DNA from: Microbacterium foliorum
Lineage (GTDB): Bacteria; Actinomycetota; Actinomycetes; Actinomycetales; Microbacteriaceae
NCBI RefSeq assembly: GCF_003367705.1
Contig: NZ_CP031425.1
Span: 1 to 64,000 of the forward strand
Length of the DNA: 64,000 nt
Reading direction: 5' to 3'
Shown here: positions 37,745 through 45,510 of the stretch, piece by piece
Numbering within the stretch: the first letter of the stretch is position 1
Layout: every line of letters begins with the position of its first letter
Position numbers and translations under genes: made by a program
Notes under the pieces: generated by a model
What the model saw: the letters and a program-made list of their open reading frames with translations, nothing else
Database searches by the model: none
Told to the model about the DNA's origin: nothing

Positions 37745-37910
37745 GTAGTAGTTAGTTCATGTAAGAGTTCAAAAAGTAAGTAGTAGAAGAAAGGGCAACT
37801 TCTCTCTCGAAATCTCTATAGGGATAGGTTCTGCACTTGGTCACCTTGGCTGGAGGGTAGTTTTATCGCCTCTGAACAGGGATAAGTCGACGGTAATGAC
37901 CTTGGCAGGG
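37727..37910. repeat. AT-rich segment flanked by an 11-base inverted repeat
   Basis: CCCTGCCAAGG at 37727-37737 and its complement CCTTGGCAGGG at 37900-37910 enclose an unusually AT-rich stretch for this genome (about 37745-37835, with GTTCAAAAAGTAAGTAG and repeated AAGTAGTAG). A third related sequence, CCTTGGCTGGAGGG, lies near 37843. No gene is seen. It could be a promoter/operator region, a small-RNA locus or the scar of an insertion. Confidence 0.5.
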
Positions 37911-38229
37911 CCCTGGCGGCAGCCAAATTCGCGGATTCTTCCGAGAACTGCCGTCAGGCGTCCGAATGTGCCGCAGGGTATGGGGCGAGAGAGTGTCGCG
38001 GAGAGTGCATCCCCGGTCGAAGCAAGTCATTGAACTGCCGAGCGTGCCGCGACCGTTGCAGGAGGAGGCATCCTCGCGCCGGGGCCAGTGCTCAACATGA
38101 TGACAATTCCACATGGAGTCCAAGGGCCAGCGGCTCGCGCGGCGCAAGCGGCCGAATCGGCATCGGTTCTGACGGGGATCGGCGCTCGGTGGACACCTCC
38201 GCAGCGAATGCAGCAGGGGAGCGTATGGC
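37911..38229. other. Gene-poor stretch in the island
   Basis: No convincing gene is present. An open frame on the minus strand from 38327 to 37863 has a composition rich in Pro, Arg, Ser and His without domain likeness and is probably a shadow. The region looks like decayed DNA leading into the HAD remnant. Confidence 0.4.
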
Positions 38230-38523
38230 GGGACTCGCGCAGTCCGTAAGGGCGAGGCGGTTCGTGCGAGTTCGTGGGCGCGTTGGGTGTCGGACTGGTG
38301 CTTCTCGGCTGAACTCGGGCTAACCAAGCCCGACGCCGAACTCTACCTCAGCGTTGCGGAGTCCATTGGAGCTGCGCCAGCTGAAATCCTCTACTTCGAT
38401 GACGTGCAACGGAGCGTCGATGCAGCGTTGCACGCGGGAGGGACAGCCCACCTCTGGACCTCTCAACCTCAGGGTGAAAGATGCTTGCGTGAGAATGGGT
38501 TTGTTGCGGAACCGAGCGGATGA
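38230..38523 (+). pseudogene. Remnant of a HAD-superfamily phosphatase
   Basis: The frame ending at 38523 reads SAELGLTKPDAELYLSVAES and then ILYFDDVQRSVDAALHAGGTAHLWTS, which are motifs III and IV of HAD-IA hydrolases (the G-x3-KPD lysine and the DD pair). The N-terminal half with the nucleophile motif DxDxT is absent; upstream in the same frame there is a stop at 38170 and no HAD-like sequence. A GTG at 38287 could start a 78-residue fragment, but it cannot be an active enzyme. I take it as a gene fragment left by island decay. Confidence 0.65.
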
Positions 38524-38728
38524 AGGCGATCCGAACGTGGATAGTCCAGCGATACCAGAGCAGGACGAGATCGGTGGTTACCCGCGTTGCGGAAACGCCC
38601 TTCGTTCAACGAAATGTCCACAACTCAGAACCACATTCCCAACCGCCAGGCCGTAGCCTCTTTGGTATCGGTGATGAAGACCAAGTGAACCGGCCCGGAT
38701 AAGAACGGCCGAGGGGGAGCTCCAGAGC
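38524..38728. other. Intergenic stretch before the MBL-fold gene
   Basis: No gene is seen. The last 20 bases hold GAGGGGGAG (38711-38719), the ribosome-binding site for the next gene. Confidence 0.4.
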
Positions 38729-39832
38729 ATGTATATGCGGGTGTTGAATGTCGGCGACGGAGCGTGCTCGGTTTTTACCAAGCCCTGGGATCAGAAGCAT
38801 CTCATTGTCGACTGCGGCGCCACCCCTAGCGGTCGTGGTGAGGAATCGGCGCAGATCCTCAGCAGCGCTCTGGGAACGTCGTCGAGTGCCATCGAGGCGG
38901 TGCTGATCACACACTTCGATGCAGACCACTGGGCGGGCATCAAGGCTTTCCCATCGGTGTGGGAAGAAGCTCCCAAGGAAGTGACGTTGTACTACCCCCA
39001 CCTACTGCCACGTCGTGTCGGGGCGGTTCAGGCCGCACATCTCCTGTTTCAGGCCGCGCGCGCAGGCGCATCGATCACGCCAGTCTCGGAGATCATCGAC
39101 GAGTGGCGCGCTAAGGGCGTTGTAGTTCACCCGGTTACCGTGAGCAGAGGTCGGAAGTTCACTGCCGCGGGCGCGGAGTGGGATGTTCACTGGCCGCCCG
39201 CGGACGTGGGTAGTTTCAGGGATGTCACGCGTCGGGGTATGGAAAGCCTGGAAGATGAGATCGACGACCTTGTCCGACGGCACCCAAGTTTTCGGGAAGC
39301 CCTGTACGCGGTTTACGAGGACTGGGAAGCTGGTGTCGACAGACAGCAGGACGTGGAGGTGGAGTTCGAACTCCAAGGCGACCGCGCTTTGAAGCCCGCC
39401 GCAGACGTTATCGACGGGTTGGGGCTGGATGATGAAAGCGTGCTACGCCTCAGCCACAGGTTGTCGAAATACACCAACCTCCTCAGCGTTGTTCATTCCA
39501 CGTCAACGGTGGTGAACTTTGGCGACTGCGGCGGAGCGGGGCTCAATGCGCTGCTACGGCTGCAACGAGATGCGACAGTGACGCCTCGGCTGGCAGAGTC
39601 CTACAGAGTGGTTCTCGCACCGCATCATGGAACGCACCGTCCAGGTGCAACGACGCAATCACTGTTCCCGGGCGCGTCCCATGTGTTGGTTAGCCAGAAC
39701 GGTGCGGGGCACTTGGCGACAGCTCTGCGCACGCCCAAGACGATGGCATTCAAGAGGCTTGTGGGTGGGGCGTTGGGGAGTGGCTCCGGTATCGACATTC
39801 ACGAGCACGGGCATCTGTATCTTTCTGTCTAG
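38729..39832 (+). CDS. MBL-fold metallohydrolase, ComEC-like
   Basis: A 367-residue soluble protein with a metallo-beta-lactamase fold. Metal ligands are in THFDADHWAG (H62, D64, D66, H67), a further aspartate is in NFGDCGGAG, and a histidine pair in VLAPHHGTHRPG. The N-terminal MRVLNVGDGACSVF and this motif set resemble the free-standing relatives of the ComEC C-terminal domain, many of which are nucleases or phosphodiesterases and are found in bacterial defence islands. A long charged insertion (about 150-225) is unusual. It stands alone, with ATG 38729 behind a GAGGGGGAG site. Confidence 0.75.
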   Translation: MYMRVLNVGDGACSVFTKPWDQKHLIVDCGATPSGRGEESAQILSSALGTSSSAIEAVLITHFDADHWAGIKAFPSVWEEAPKEVTLYYPHLLPRRVGAVQAAHLLFQAARAGASITPVSEIIDEWRAKGVVVHPVTVSRGRKFTAAGAEWDVHWPPADVGSFRDVTRRGMESLEDEIDDLVRRHPSFREALYAVYEDWEAGVDRQQDVEVEFELQGDRALKPAADVIDGLGLDDESVLRLSHRLSKYTNLLSVVHSTSTVVNFGDCGGAGLNALLRLQRDATVTPRLAESYRVVLAPHHGTHRPGATTQSLFPGASHVLVSQNGAGHLATALRTPKTMAFKRLVGGALGSGSGIDIHEHGHLYLSV

Positions 39833-40007
39833 GCCGGCAGGGTTCGTGCCGATCCCTGGAGACGATGGAGGCTCGGTGATCCGTGCAACGTCGGGCACGT
39901 TGTAGCCGCGCTCGGAAGCATCAAGGGCCTTCAGGGCGGTCTTGGCATCGCCACCAAGATCCCGTACCGACCAGCGGGATGAACTGATTTTTGAGCGGTG
40001 GATCGAG

Positions 40008-40430
40008 ATGAGCGGCATGCGAAGTGTGGCGGGCTCCACGCTGGTTCTTCTCGCGGGAATCGCGCTCGTCGGGTGCGGTCAATCCGCCTCAGTCGGCACA
40101 GAGAATCAGATGCTGGCGACCTACACTCCGTCGGGTGAGCCCGGAGGAGATGGCGCACAGTTGGCAGGTGTGCTCGAAGTCCGCGACGGATGCGTCATCT
40201 TCGTGAACGACCAAGGTGACGCCGTCATCCCGGCGTTCCCGGAGGGAATCGCGAACTGGGACGGCGATACTCTGCGCCTGCGTGGATCATCCGTGGTTCC
40301 GGACCAGGACATCGCAGTCGGGGAGCCGGCCGACGCCCTCGGCGGCGGTAACAATGACGGGACTGCAGACGGCGTCTCTGTCCCCACCTCATGCCCAACG
40401 GATGCCGGTGTCTTCGTCGTGGCAGGGTGA
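40008..40430 (+). CDS. Small putative lipoprotein
   Basis: A 140-residue exported protein. The signal peptide MRSVAGSTLVLLAGIALVGC ends in a lipobox LVGC, so the cysteine near residue 23 should be lipidated. The mature part is acidic, with a beta-rich segment (LEVRDGCVIFVNDQGDAVIPAF) and a paired Cys near the end (PTSCPTDAG). No family is recognised. ATG 40008 and ATG 40017 are both possible starts. It is placed oddly among cytosolic defence-like genes and may be a passenger. Confidence 0.6.
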   Translation: MSGMRSVAGSTLVLLAGIALVGCGQSASVGTENQMLATYTPSGEPGGDGAQLAGVLEVRDGCVIFVNDQGDAVIPAFPEGIANWDGDTLRLRGSSVVPDQDIAVGEPADALGGGNNDGTADGVSVPTSCPTDAGVFVVAG

Positions 40431-40589
40431 GGGCAGCGAGCACGACTCGCTTTGGCCTTGGTGCCGCGATAGGCAACCAAGACGGCTGACACGTGGTTTG
40501 GCTGGGCGGGGTTCCCTGTGGCGGCTGGAGTGCATCAGGCAGCGGTTACTTCAGCGTCCTCGCCCGGTTGGAGGGAAATGCTACGAACT

Positions 40590-40964
40590 TTACGACCACG
40601 CGTCGTGCTCAGCCTCGCGGATCGCCTCATCGAGGCGCCCATCGATTAGAAGCTGGATGTTACGGGGCGGGTCGTGGTCGGGCAATGGAACGTTCAGCCA
40701 CTGCGCCCACGTCCACCTGCCCGCAGTCCCAGTCTGGAGCACGAGGAGGATGTCTTGTAGTCCCTCGACTATCTTCCCGTCGTGCAGCTGATACGCGGGG
40801 AACAGGAGGACGTCGTCGTCGGTGCGCAACATGAGGAGACGCAACTGGTCCCCGGCTTCGACGACTTCGTTCTCGGTCCAGCCGAGCGTGCGCGCCATGC
40901 TTGTCACCGTGTAGCAAGGGCCAACGATCTCAGCCCATGGGTTCGACTGGGCGTCGCCGGTCAT
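40590..40964 (-). CDS. MbcA/ParS/Xre-like antitoxin-type protein
   Basis: A 124-residue protein whose C-terminal half resembles the toxin-binding domain of MbcA/ParS/Xre antitoxins: LLFPAYQLHDGKIVEGLQDI, then WTWAQWLNVPLPDHDPPRNI and LLIDGRLDEAIREAEHDAW. The N-terminal half (CYTVTSMARTLGWTENEVVE) can form a short helix-turn-helix. Such antitoxins usually pair with a RES-domain toxin; none is visible within several kb. It is the second gene after a 41-residue ORF, with which it overlaps by four bases. Confidence 0.55.
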   Translation of the reverse strand: MTGDAQSNPWAEIVGPCYTVTSMARTLGWTENEVVEAGDQLRLLMLRTDDDVLLFPAYQLHDGKIVEGLQDILLVLQTGTAGRWTWAQWLNVPLPDHDPPRNIQLLIDGRLDEAIREAEHDAWS

Positions 40965-41086
40965 GGCTCCTCCTCGGGGCGGCGGGTGCGACGGCGACGG
41001 GCATCTTCGATGATCTGGTCTCGCGAGCGAATCTTCCGCTCGCGGCCATGAGGTGCAGGCTCCGGTTGGTCAGTGTTGTCGCTCAT
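40961..41086 (-). CDS. Small basic protein upstream of the antitoxin-like gene
   Basis: A 41-residue ORF (MSDNTDQPEPAPHGRERKIR, then a run rich in Arg ending RRPEEEP). ATG 41086 is followed by the frame to 40961, and its stop overlaps the start of the MbcA-like gene (ATGA), the clearest reason to accept it. It could be a leader peptide for translational coupling or a small RNA-binding protein. Confidence 0.4.
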   Translation of the reverse strand: MSDNTDQPEPAPHGRERKIRSRDQIIEDARRRRTRRPEEEP

Positions 41087-41268
41087 CGCCGTGACCTATG
41101 TGCTCATGGCAGAACTTGCCAATCCGCCTTGCGGGCGGGAGGAAGACTGTCGCGGTGCCAGGCGATGAGATCCCCGTCGGTCGTCGTCATGCCGCCACTG
41201 TAGGCCTCATCTAGGACATTCGGAACGCCTTTATACCTGAAGCGGGGGCTTCTGGCAGAGTGACAGCC

Positions 41269-42504
41269 ATGTGGACCCCGCGCACCGAACACGACATTCA
41301 GCTGGCCATCGACGAAGGCAACCTCGCCGAGAACTACAGCTTGGATGTCAAGCAGTGGTCCGATGTCACCGCGAACGAGAAAGGGCGTAGGGAGACCGCT
41401 CGCGACCTCGCGAGCTTCTCTATCGGCGGCGGGGCACTTCTCTTCGGCGTTGCGGAGGACACGAAGGAGCGAACTTTCACTCGGGTGCCATTCGCACTAG
41501 CGGGGGAGGCGGAGCGGATCGAGCAGATCGCCGCGACACGGATCGACCCCCCGCTTCCCATCCGCGTCACCGACATCCCGTCGGATGCGGACCCGAGCAC
41601 CGGATACCTGCTCGTGGAGATTCCTCCCTCCCCGCATGCACCTCACATGTCGGATGGGCGGTACTACGCACGGGGCGACCGGACGAAACGGCAGCTGACT
41701 GACGCTGAGGTTGTGCGCTTGCACCAGGACCGCCGCAAGGAACGGGAGCTCGTCGAGGAGGCGCTCACTGCCTGGGTGTCCCGGAACATGTCGCTCGACG
41801 GTGGGCAGAAGCACGCGCACCTGCATCTCGCGGCCGTCCCCTTGTCGAACTATCGGGAGGATGCGCTCGAACATATTGCGCGCGCTCACGACCAGCAGCA
41901 GGCGGTCACGTTGTTCGTCGAGGTAGAGGCTGGGCTTGCCCGGTCACTTCTTCCGTTCCAACCAACGCTGCAGGACGGCCACCGGTGGGTGGCTCGTGAA
42001 GCTGGTGCTGCGTGGACGACGCTCGATGAGGAGGGCAAGCTCGCTGAGTCGTGGTTCGACGAAAGATCCCTCCTAGACGCAGAGATCCATGATGATGGGT
42101 CGTTCCGCGTCCTCATGGGTGGGCTGTCGGACTACGTTGCAAGCGAGGGGACTCAGCGCGCTGTGTTCTTCGAGGTTGGGCTGATCTCCTGGGTGTGGCG
42201 TGCGGTGCTACTAGCCCAGGCGGTGTCTGAGGAGATGGACTACCGGGGGCCGTGGGGGGTTGGGCTCTACGTAGACGGCCTGAAAGGCCAGGTCAGTTGG
42301 GCTGTCGAGGAGCGCAAGGGAAGGTTCCTGCGTCAGCGGTACGTGTACCCGCTTGACACCTACGAGGCCGTGACGACGACGCATCTGGTGGAGTTGGAAG
42401 GGCACGGCGACGATGTCGTCAACCGACTCGTGCGCAAGCTCATCCAGGGTTTCCGCAGCTACGACGAGGTCACCGACCTCATCCGAGGGGGGCGCCGAAC
42501 CTGA
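41269..42504 (+). CDS. Schlafen/AlbA_2 domain protein
   Basis: A 411-residue protein with an N-terminal AlbA_2 (Schlafen-like) domain at about residues 15-145: LDVKQWSDVT is followed by KGRRETARDLASFSIGGGAL, LLFGVAEDTKERTF and DGRYYARGDRTKRQL. The family binds nucleic acid, and some members are tRNA- or RNA-cleaving. The C-terminal 250 residues are unrecognised and mixed alpha/beta. ATG 41269 is preferred over GTG 41260; a -10-like TATACC lies near 41232. Two PIN or PIN-like genes follow in the same direction. Confidence 0.78.
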   Translation: MWTPRTEHDIQLAIDEGNLAENYSLDVKQWSDVTANEKGRRETARDLASFSIGGGALLFGVAEDTKERTFTRVPFALAGEAERIEQIAATRIDPPLPIRVTDIPSDADPSTGYLLVEIPPSPHAPHMSDGRYYARGDRTKRQLTDAEVVRLHQDRRKERELVEEALTAWVSRNMSLDGGQKHAHLHLAAVPLSNYREDALEHIARAHDQQQAVTLFVEVEAGLARSLLPFQPTLQDGHRWVAREAGAAWTTLDEEGKLAESWFDERSLLDAEIHDDGSFRVLMGGLSDYVASEGTQRAVFFEVGLISWVWRAVLLAQAVSEEMDYRGPWGVGLYVDGLKGQVSWAVEERKGRFLRQRYVYPLDTYEAVTTTHLVELEGHGDDVVNRLVRKLIQGFRSYDEVTDLIRGGRRT

Positions 42505-42756
42505 CTCGTACTGCGCATGGCGCGTCCGATGCCGGGTGGTGATACAGAGCCGTTGACGCAATCTTACTCTCGCAAGGACGGACACAGGGCGGGCGGAAGG
42601 AGGCCCGCCTTGCCTGATTGCACCGGGTCCAGTCCCGACCAGATGGTCGGACCAAGGCTCCCGCCCCGGCACCCCCAGACCACTGAGCACGGTGGTGATG
42701 ACGCGGTTTCGACGTTCCGATTCGAATTGGTCGCAACCGGGCGCGCGGCCGGGTCC

Positions 42757-42762
42757 TACTAT
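42757..42762 (+). promoter_or_regulatory. -10 hexamer for the PIN-domain gene (leaderless)
   Basis: TACTAT at 42757-42762 lies six bases before ATG 42769, which supports that start over upstream in-frame codons. Confidence 0.6.
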
Positions 42763-42768
42763 CGGTGC

Positions 42769-43509
42769 ATGGAACCGACAAGCAACCCTCTTCGAGCGCT
42801 CGGCGACGGTGGTCCAGGTTTCTGCTTCGACATCGACCGGGATCTGTTTCGAGGTGCGGGCGACGCTGCGGATGGCCCGCTGCTCATCGCCCTTGACTCG
42901 AACGTCATTTTCGACCTTGAGCGCTACGGCAGCCTCATCCTGGACCAGGAGCACATTCCAGGCGTTGACGACGCGTACCGTGAGGAGCTCGAAGCCCTCG
43001 GAGCGATCCTCGACCTGTGGATGGTGCGGGACATCCGTTTCATCGTCGTGCCGCGCACGCGTCACGACTTCAAGAAGTCACCGTCTCCGGAGCGCCTCGC
43101 CGCACGGGAGCGCCTATTCCAGCGCATCGAGGATGCGCTGACATTCCAGGCGGACGACTGGGGTGCAGAGCACCAGAGATTTACGTGGTCGCGCCCGGTG
43201 ACGCCGGCGACGCGCGCCGTACTCGACGTGTCGCCAGGGTTGGATGCGCTGATGCTCGAGTCGGCGTGGTCCGCGGGGGTGGATGCCTTCCTCACTCTCG
43301 ACGCCGGCGTCATCAAGGCGGCGGGCGCGGCGATGGCGCCATTCCCGCTGGTGGTGAAGCCGACGCAGCTCGCGAATCGCCTGCACAAGCTGGGGCCCAA
43401 CCCCTTCCTGTCCGGTCGCGTTGACCATCCCGACTGTCTGTGGGAGGGCGGTTTGCCGTTCGGCGACTCTGGAAAGTGGGTGCCTCTGCTCGAGGCCCTG
43501 TTCATCTGA
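42769..43509 (+). CDS. PIN-domain nuclease-like protein
   Basis: A 246-residue protein with PIN-fold acidic residues: D43 and D49 in IALDSNVIFDLERYG, an acidic position in SPGLDALMLESAW, and FLTLDAGVIKAA near residue 188. PIN proteins are metal-dependent RNases and occur as toxins or RNA-processing enzymes. It is longer than VapC-type toxins and has no visible antitoxin gene next to it. The leaderless -10 hexamer supports ATG 42769, not the in-frame start 84 codons upstream. Confidence 0.7.
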   Translation: MEPTSNPLRALGDGGPGFCFDIDRDLFRGAGDAADGPLLIALDSNVIFDLERYGSLILDQEHIPGVDDAYREELEALGAILDLWMVRDIRFIVVPRTRHDFKKSPSPERLAARERLFQRIEDALTFQADDWGAEHQRFTWSRPVTPATRAVLDVSPGLDALMLESAWSAGVDAFLTLDAGVIKAAGAAMAPFPLVVKPTQLANRLHKLGPNPFLSGRVDHPDCLWEGGLPFGDSGKWVPLLEALFI

Positions 43510-43564
43510 CCTGCCCGTTACGGGCTGTATTCGGTGTCGGCTCTCTCATTCGACGAACGGCACC

Positions 43565-43570
43565 TAAGCT
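43565..43570 (+). promoter_or_regulatory. Possible -10 element for the PIN-like gene
   Basis: TAAGCT near 43565-43570 precedes the TTG start at 43610, leaving a leader of about 30 bases that includes AGAGGGG as ribosome-binding site. Confidence 0.4.
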
Positions 43571-43609
43571 GGGCGGCATCCAAGCGGGGCCGCAAGAGGG
43601 GACTTCGCA

Positions 43610-44692
43610 TTGAAGGTCGACTTGACCGTTGCAGGTGACGAGGAGCAGGTGGGCCTGCCCCCGATCACGCCCCCGGATCCCGCGGCGCTCCTCTGCACCT
43701 TCGACTCCTGGGTGTGGGTGCAATTAGCTGCGGCGAGACGGTACCCGGACCACGAGTTGCGCGGTGCGTGGGAGTCGCTCCTTGCCGCGACCAATGCAGG
43801 CAAAATCCAGGTCGCTCTGACATCGGGAAGCTACCTCGAGCTATGGAACCGGGCGAATCAGCAGTCACGCCAACGGGTGGCGATAGCGATGGCTGAACTC
43901 ACCGGTTACACCACAATCCGTGCGGTGCATGAAGTCGTGGTCGAGGAGGCGATTCAGTTCATTCAGACCAGACGTCAGGGGTTGGGCCTGCAGGCGGCTC
44001 CGCTCGCGCGTGTGTGGATGCTCGGCACTGGTGCACGGCATGCCTTCGCCTCCCGCGCAGGGCGCTTCCGTTTCGTGGAGAGCCTGGCTGACACGGCAAC
44101 TCCCGAGGGGCCTGAGATCGAAGCACCGCCCGAACTGCTTGCTGACTTCGACAGGGCATCGCCCGAGTGGTTCGAATGGTTGAACCTCGCCGGTGTCGAC
44201 AACGCCTACGACGTGGAGGGGATCGACTACCGGCCCACCCATCGGGAAGGGGATGAGTGGGTGGACGTGCAGGAGCAGCTTCGCGCGTTTGCGACACGGC
44301 CGGGATCGGAGCCATCGCTGCTGTATAGAGGTCTCGTCCGTGGTCGTCTGAAAGATGTCTTCGGGCAGCTCGGCAACGATGCAATCACTCCGCGGGAGCG
44401 AGCGGAGTGGTTCACAGGGCCCAACGATGGCGTCAAATTCATTACCGCGCTCCCGGTGCAGCGGGTGATTGTCGAGCTGCTGCACGCCGCGCACCGAAAC
44501 AAGTCGTACGCGTTCCGTCAACACGACCGCGTGGACGTACACGAGCTCGCCCTCACCGTCCCGTACTGCGATGTGGTCGTGCCGGACTCCCATTGGGCGC
44601 ACCTTGCACATGCCAGCAGAGTGGACGTGGAGCACTGCACTCTCGTCGTGCGCGGGCTCAAGGGGTTCCGGGCTTGGGCCGAGGGCCTGTAG
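43610..44692 (+). CDS. PIN-like nuclease, predicted
   Basis: A 360-residue protein starting with TTG 43610 behind an AGAGGGG site. Possible PIN-fold residues are D32 in TFDSWVW near the N-terminus and, at the C-terminus, HDRVDVHELALTVPYCDVVV with PDSHW, which resembles the 'D..hl..lpycD' strand of PIN-like proteins. The middle (about 90-290) is helical and unrecognised. It may work with the PIN gene upstream; the spacing of 100 bases and separate promoter are compatible with independent expression. The assignment is by pattern only. Confidence 0.5.
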   Translation: MKVDLTVAGDEEQVGLPPITPPDPAALLCTFDSWVWVQLAAARRYPDHELRGAWESLLAATNAGKIQVALTSGSYLELWNRANQQSRQRVAIAMAELTGYTTIRAVHEVVVEEAIQFIQTRRQGLGLQAAPLARVWMLGTGARHAFASRAGRFRFVESLADTATPEGPEIEAPPELLADFDRASPEWFEWLNLAGVDNAYDVEGIDYRPTHREGDEWVDVQEQLRAFATRPGSEPSLLYRGLVRGRLKDVFGQLGNDAITPRERAEWFTGPNDGVKFITALPVQRVIVELLHAAHRNKSYAFRQHDRVDVHELALTVPYCDVVVPDSHWAHLAHASRVDVEHCTLVVRGLKGFRAWAEGL

Positions 44693-44714
44693 CCGTTTGG
44701 CGCGCGTGGGCGGC

Positions 44715-45482
44715 CTAGTCGAACAGCGGCTCGGCTGACGTGCTGCTCTCCAACTCGGGCGTCTCATGCAGGACCGAGCCGACGAGGGCTTCGACGTTGA
44801 AAGCGGCGTCCGGGTCGGGATCCGGACGACCCTCGGCTGCGGCCAATCTCGAGGCGGCGAGGTAAGCAAGGCGCACGGCCTGGATGACGAGGACGCGACG
44901 GAGGCCGTCAGACACCTCTCCCCGCTCGCGAGCAACGGCCGACAGGCGGGAGACAGTCTCTGCTCGCCGGGCGATACGGATATCTGGGTGGCCGCGCTCT
45001 GCCCGTGTAGCGGGATCAATGAGATCGCCGCGCAGCGACAAGGGGAGCGGTATCGGGGTAGAGACGGGTGGGATCTTCTCGTTGAGGATCGCCTTGAAGC
45101 GGGAGTTGGCGATGGCGTGCAGATAGACGGAGTATTCGAGTGCGTCTAGTTGTCGGCGCGCGTCGAGGTCGCCGCGCGGGGTGCCCTCCAATGCCCAGAT
45201 GGGGAACAACTCCACTTCAGCTACCTCGAAGACGTCGAGGATGCGCATGGCTACAGCGTCGGTTCGCTGGTTGGTGAGGTGGCGCCGTACTCGCGTGCGC
45301 AGACGTTCGTTCGTCTGCCCCACGTAGATGGGTTCGCCGTCGTAGTCGTAGAACGCGTAGACGCCCCATGACGCATCTGACCACTTTCGGCCCTGCTCGT
45401 CAGGGGTATCCAGGAACGTGGTGAGCTTGGCGCGAAAAGCACGGACGTCATCGGCGGGAAGGTCGGCCCGCGTTGGTCGCAT
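44715..45482 (-). CDS. GIY-YIG nuclease-domain protein of the restriction-modification locus
   Basis: A 255-residue protein with a GIY-YIG domain at about residues 38-125: GVYAFYDYDGEPIYVGQTNE carries the GVY (40-42) and YVG (53-55) halves, followed by RTRVRRHL with the catalytic arginine and LEYSVYLHAI with the glutamate. The C-terminal 130 residues are helical and unknown. It is encoded 28 bases after the methyltransferase on the same strand. ATG 45482 was chosen; the frame stays open further upstream into the methyltransferase. It may be the cutting subunit or a helper nuclease. Confidence 0.78.
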   Translation of the reverse strand: MRPTRADLPADDVRAFRAKLTTFLDTPDEQGRKWSDASWGVYAFYDYDGEPIYVGQTNERLRTRVRRHLTNQRTDAVAMRILDVFEVAEVELFPIWALEGTPRGDLDARRQLDALEYSVYLHAIANSRFKAILNEKIPPVSTPIPLPLSLRGDLIDPATRAERGHPDIRIARRAETVSRLSAVARERGEVSDGLRRVLVIQAVRLAYLAASRLAAAEGRPDPDPDAAFNVEALVGSVLHETPELESSTSAEPLFD

Positions 45483-45510
45483 GGTTGGCCGCGCCGACTG
45501 AGGTGAGTCG

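Noticed and set aside
37863..38327. 154-residue open frame on the minus strand in the gene-poor part of the island
   Set aside because: Composition rich in Pro, Arg, His, Ser and Cys without domain likeness, and it crosses the HAD remnant on the other strand.
41104..41292. Minus-strand ORF of 62 residues before the AlbA_2 gene, with an inner ATG at 41190
   Set aside because: No ribosome-binding site, no domain, and it overlaps the promoter and start of the AlbA_2 gene; the inner start would give only 28 residues.
42517..42768. 84-codon upstream extension of the PIN gene
   Set aside because: The extension is rich in Pro, Gly and Arg with no family likeness, and the TACTAT hexamer six bases before ATG 42769 marks the start.
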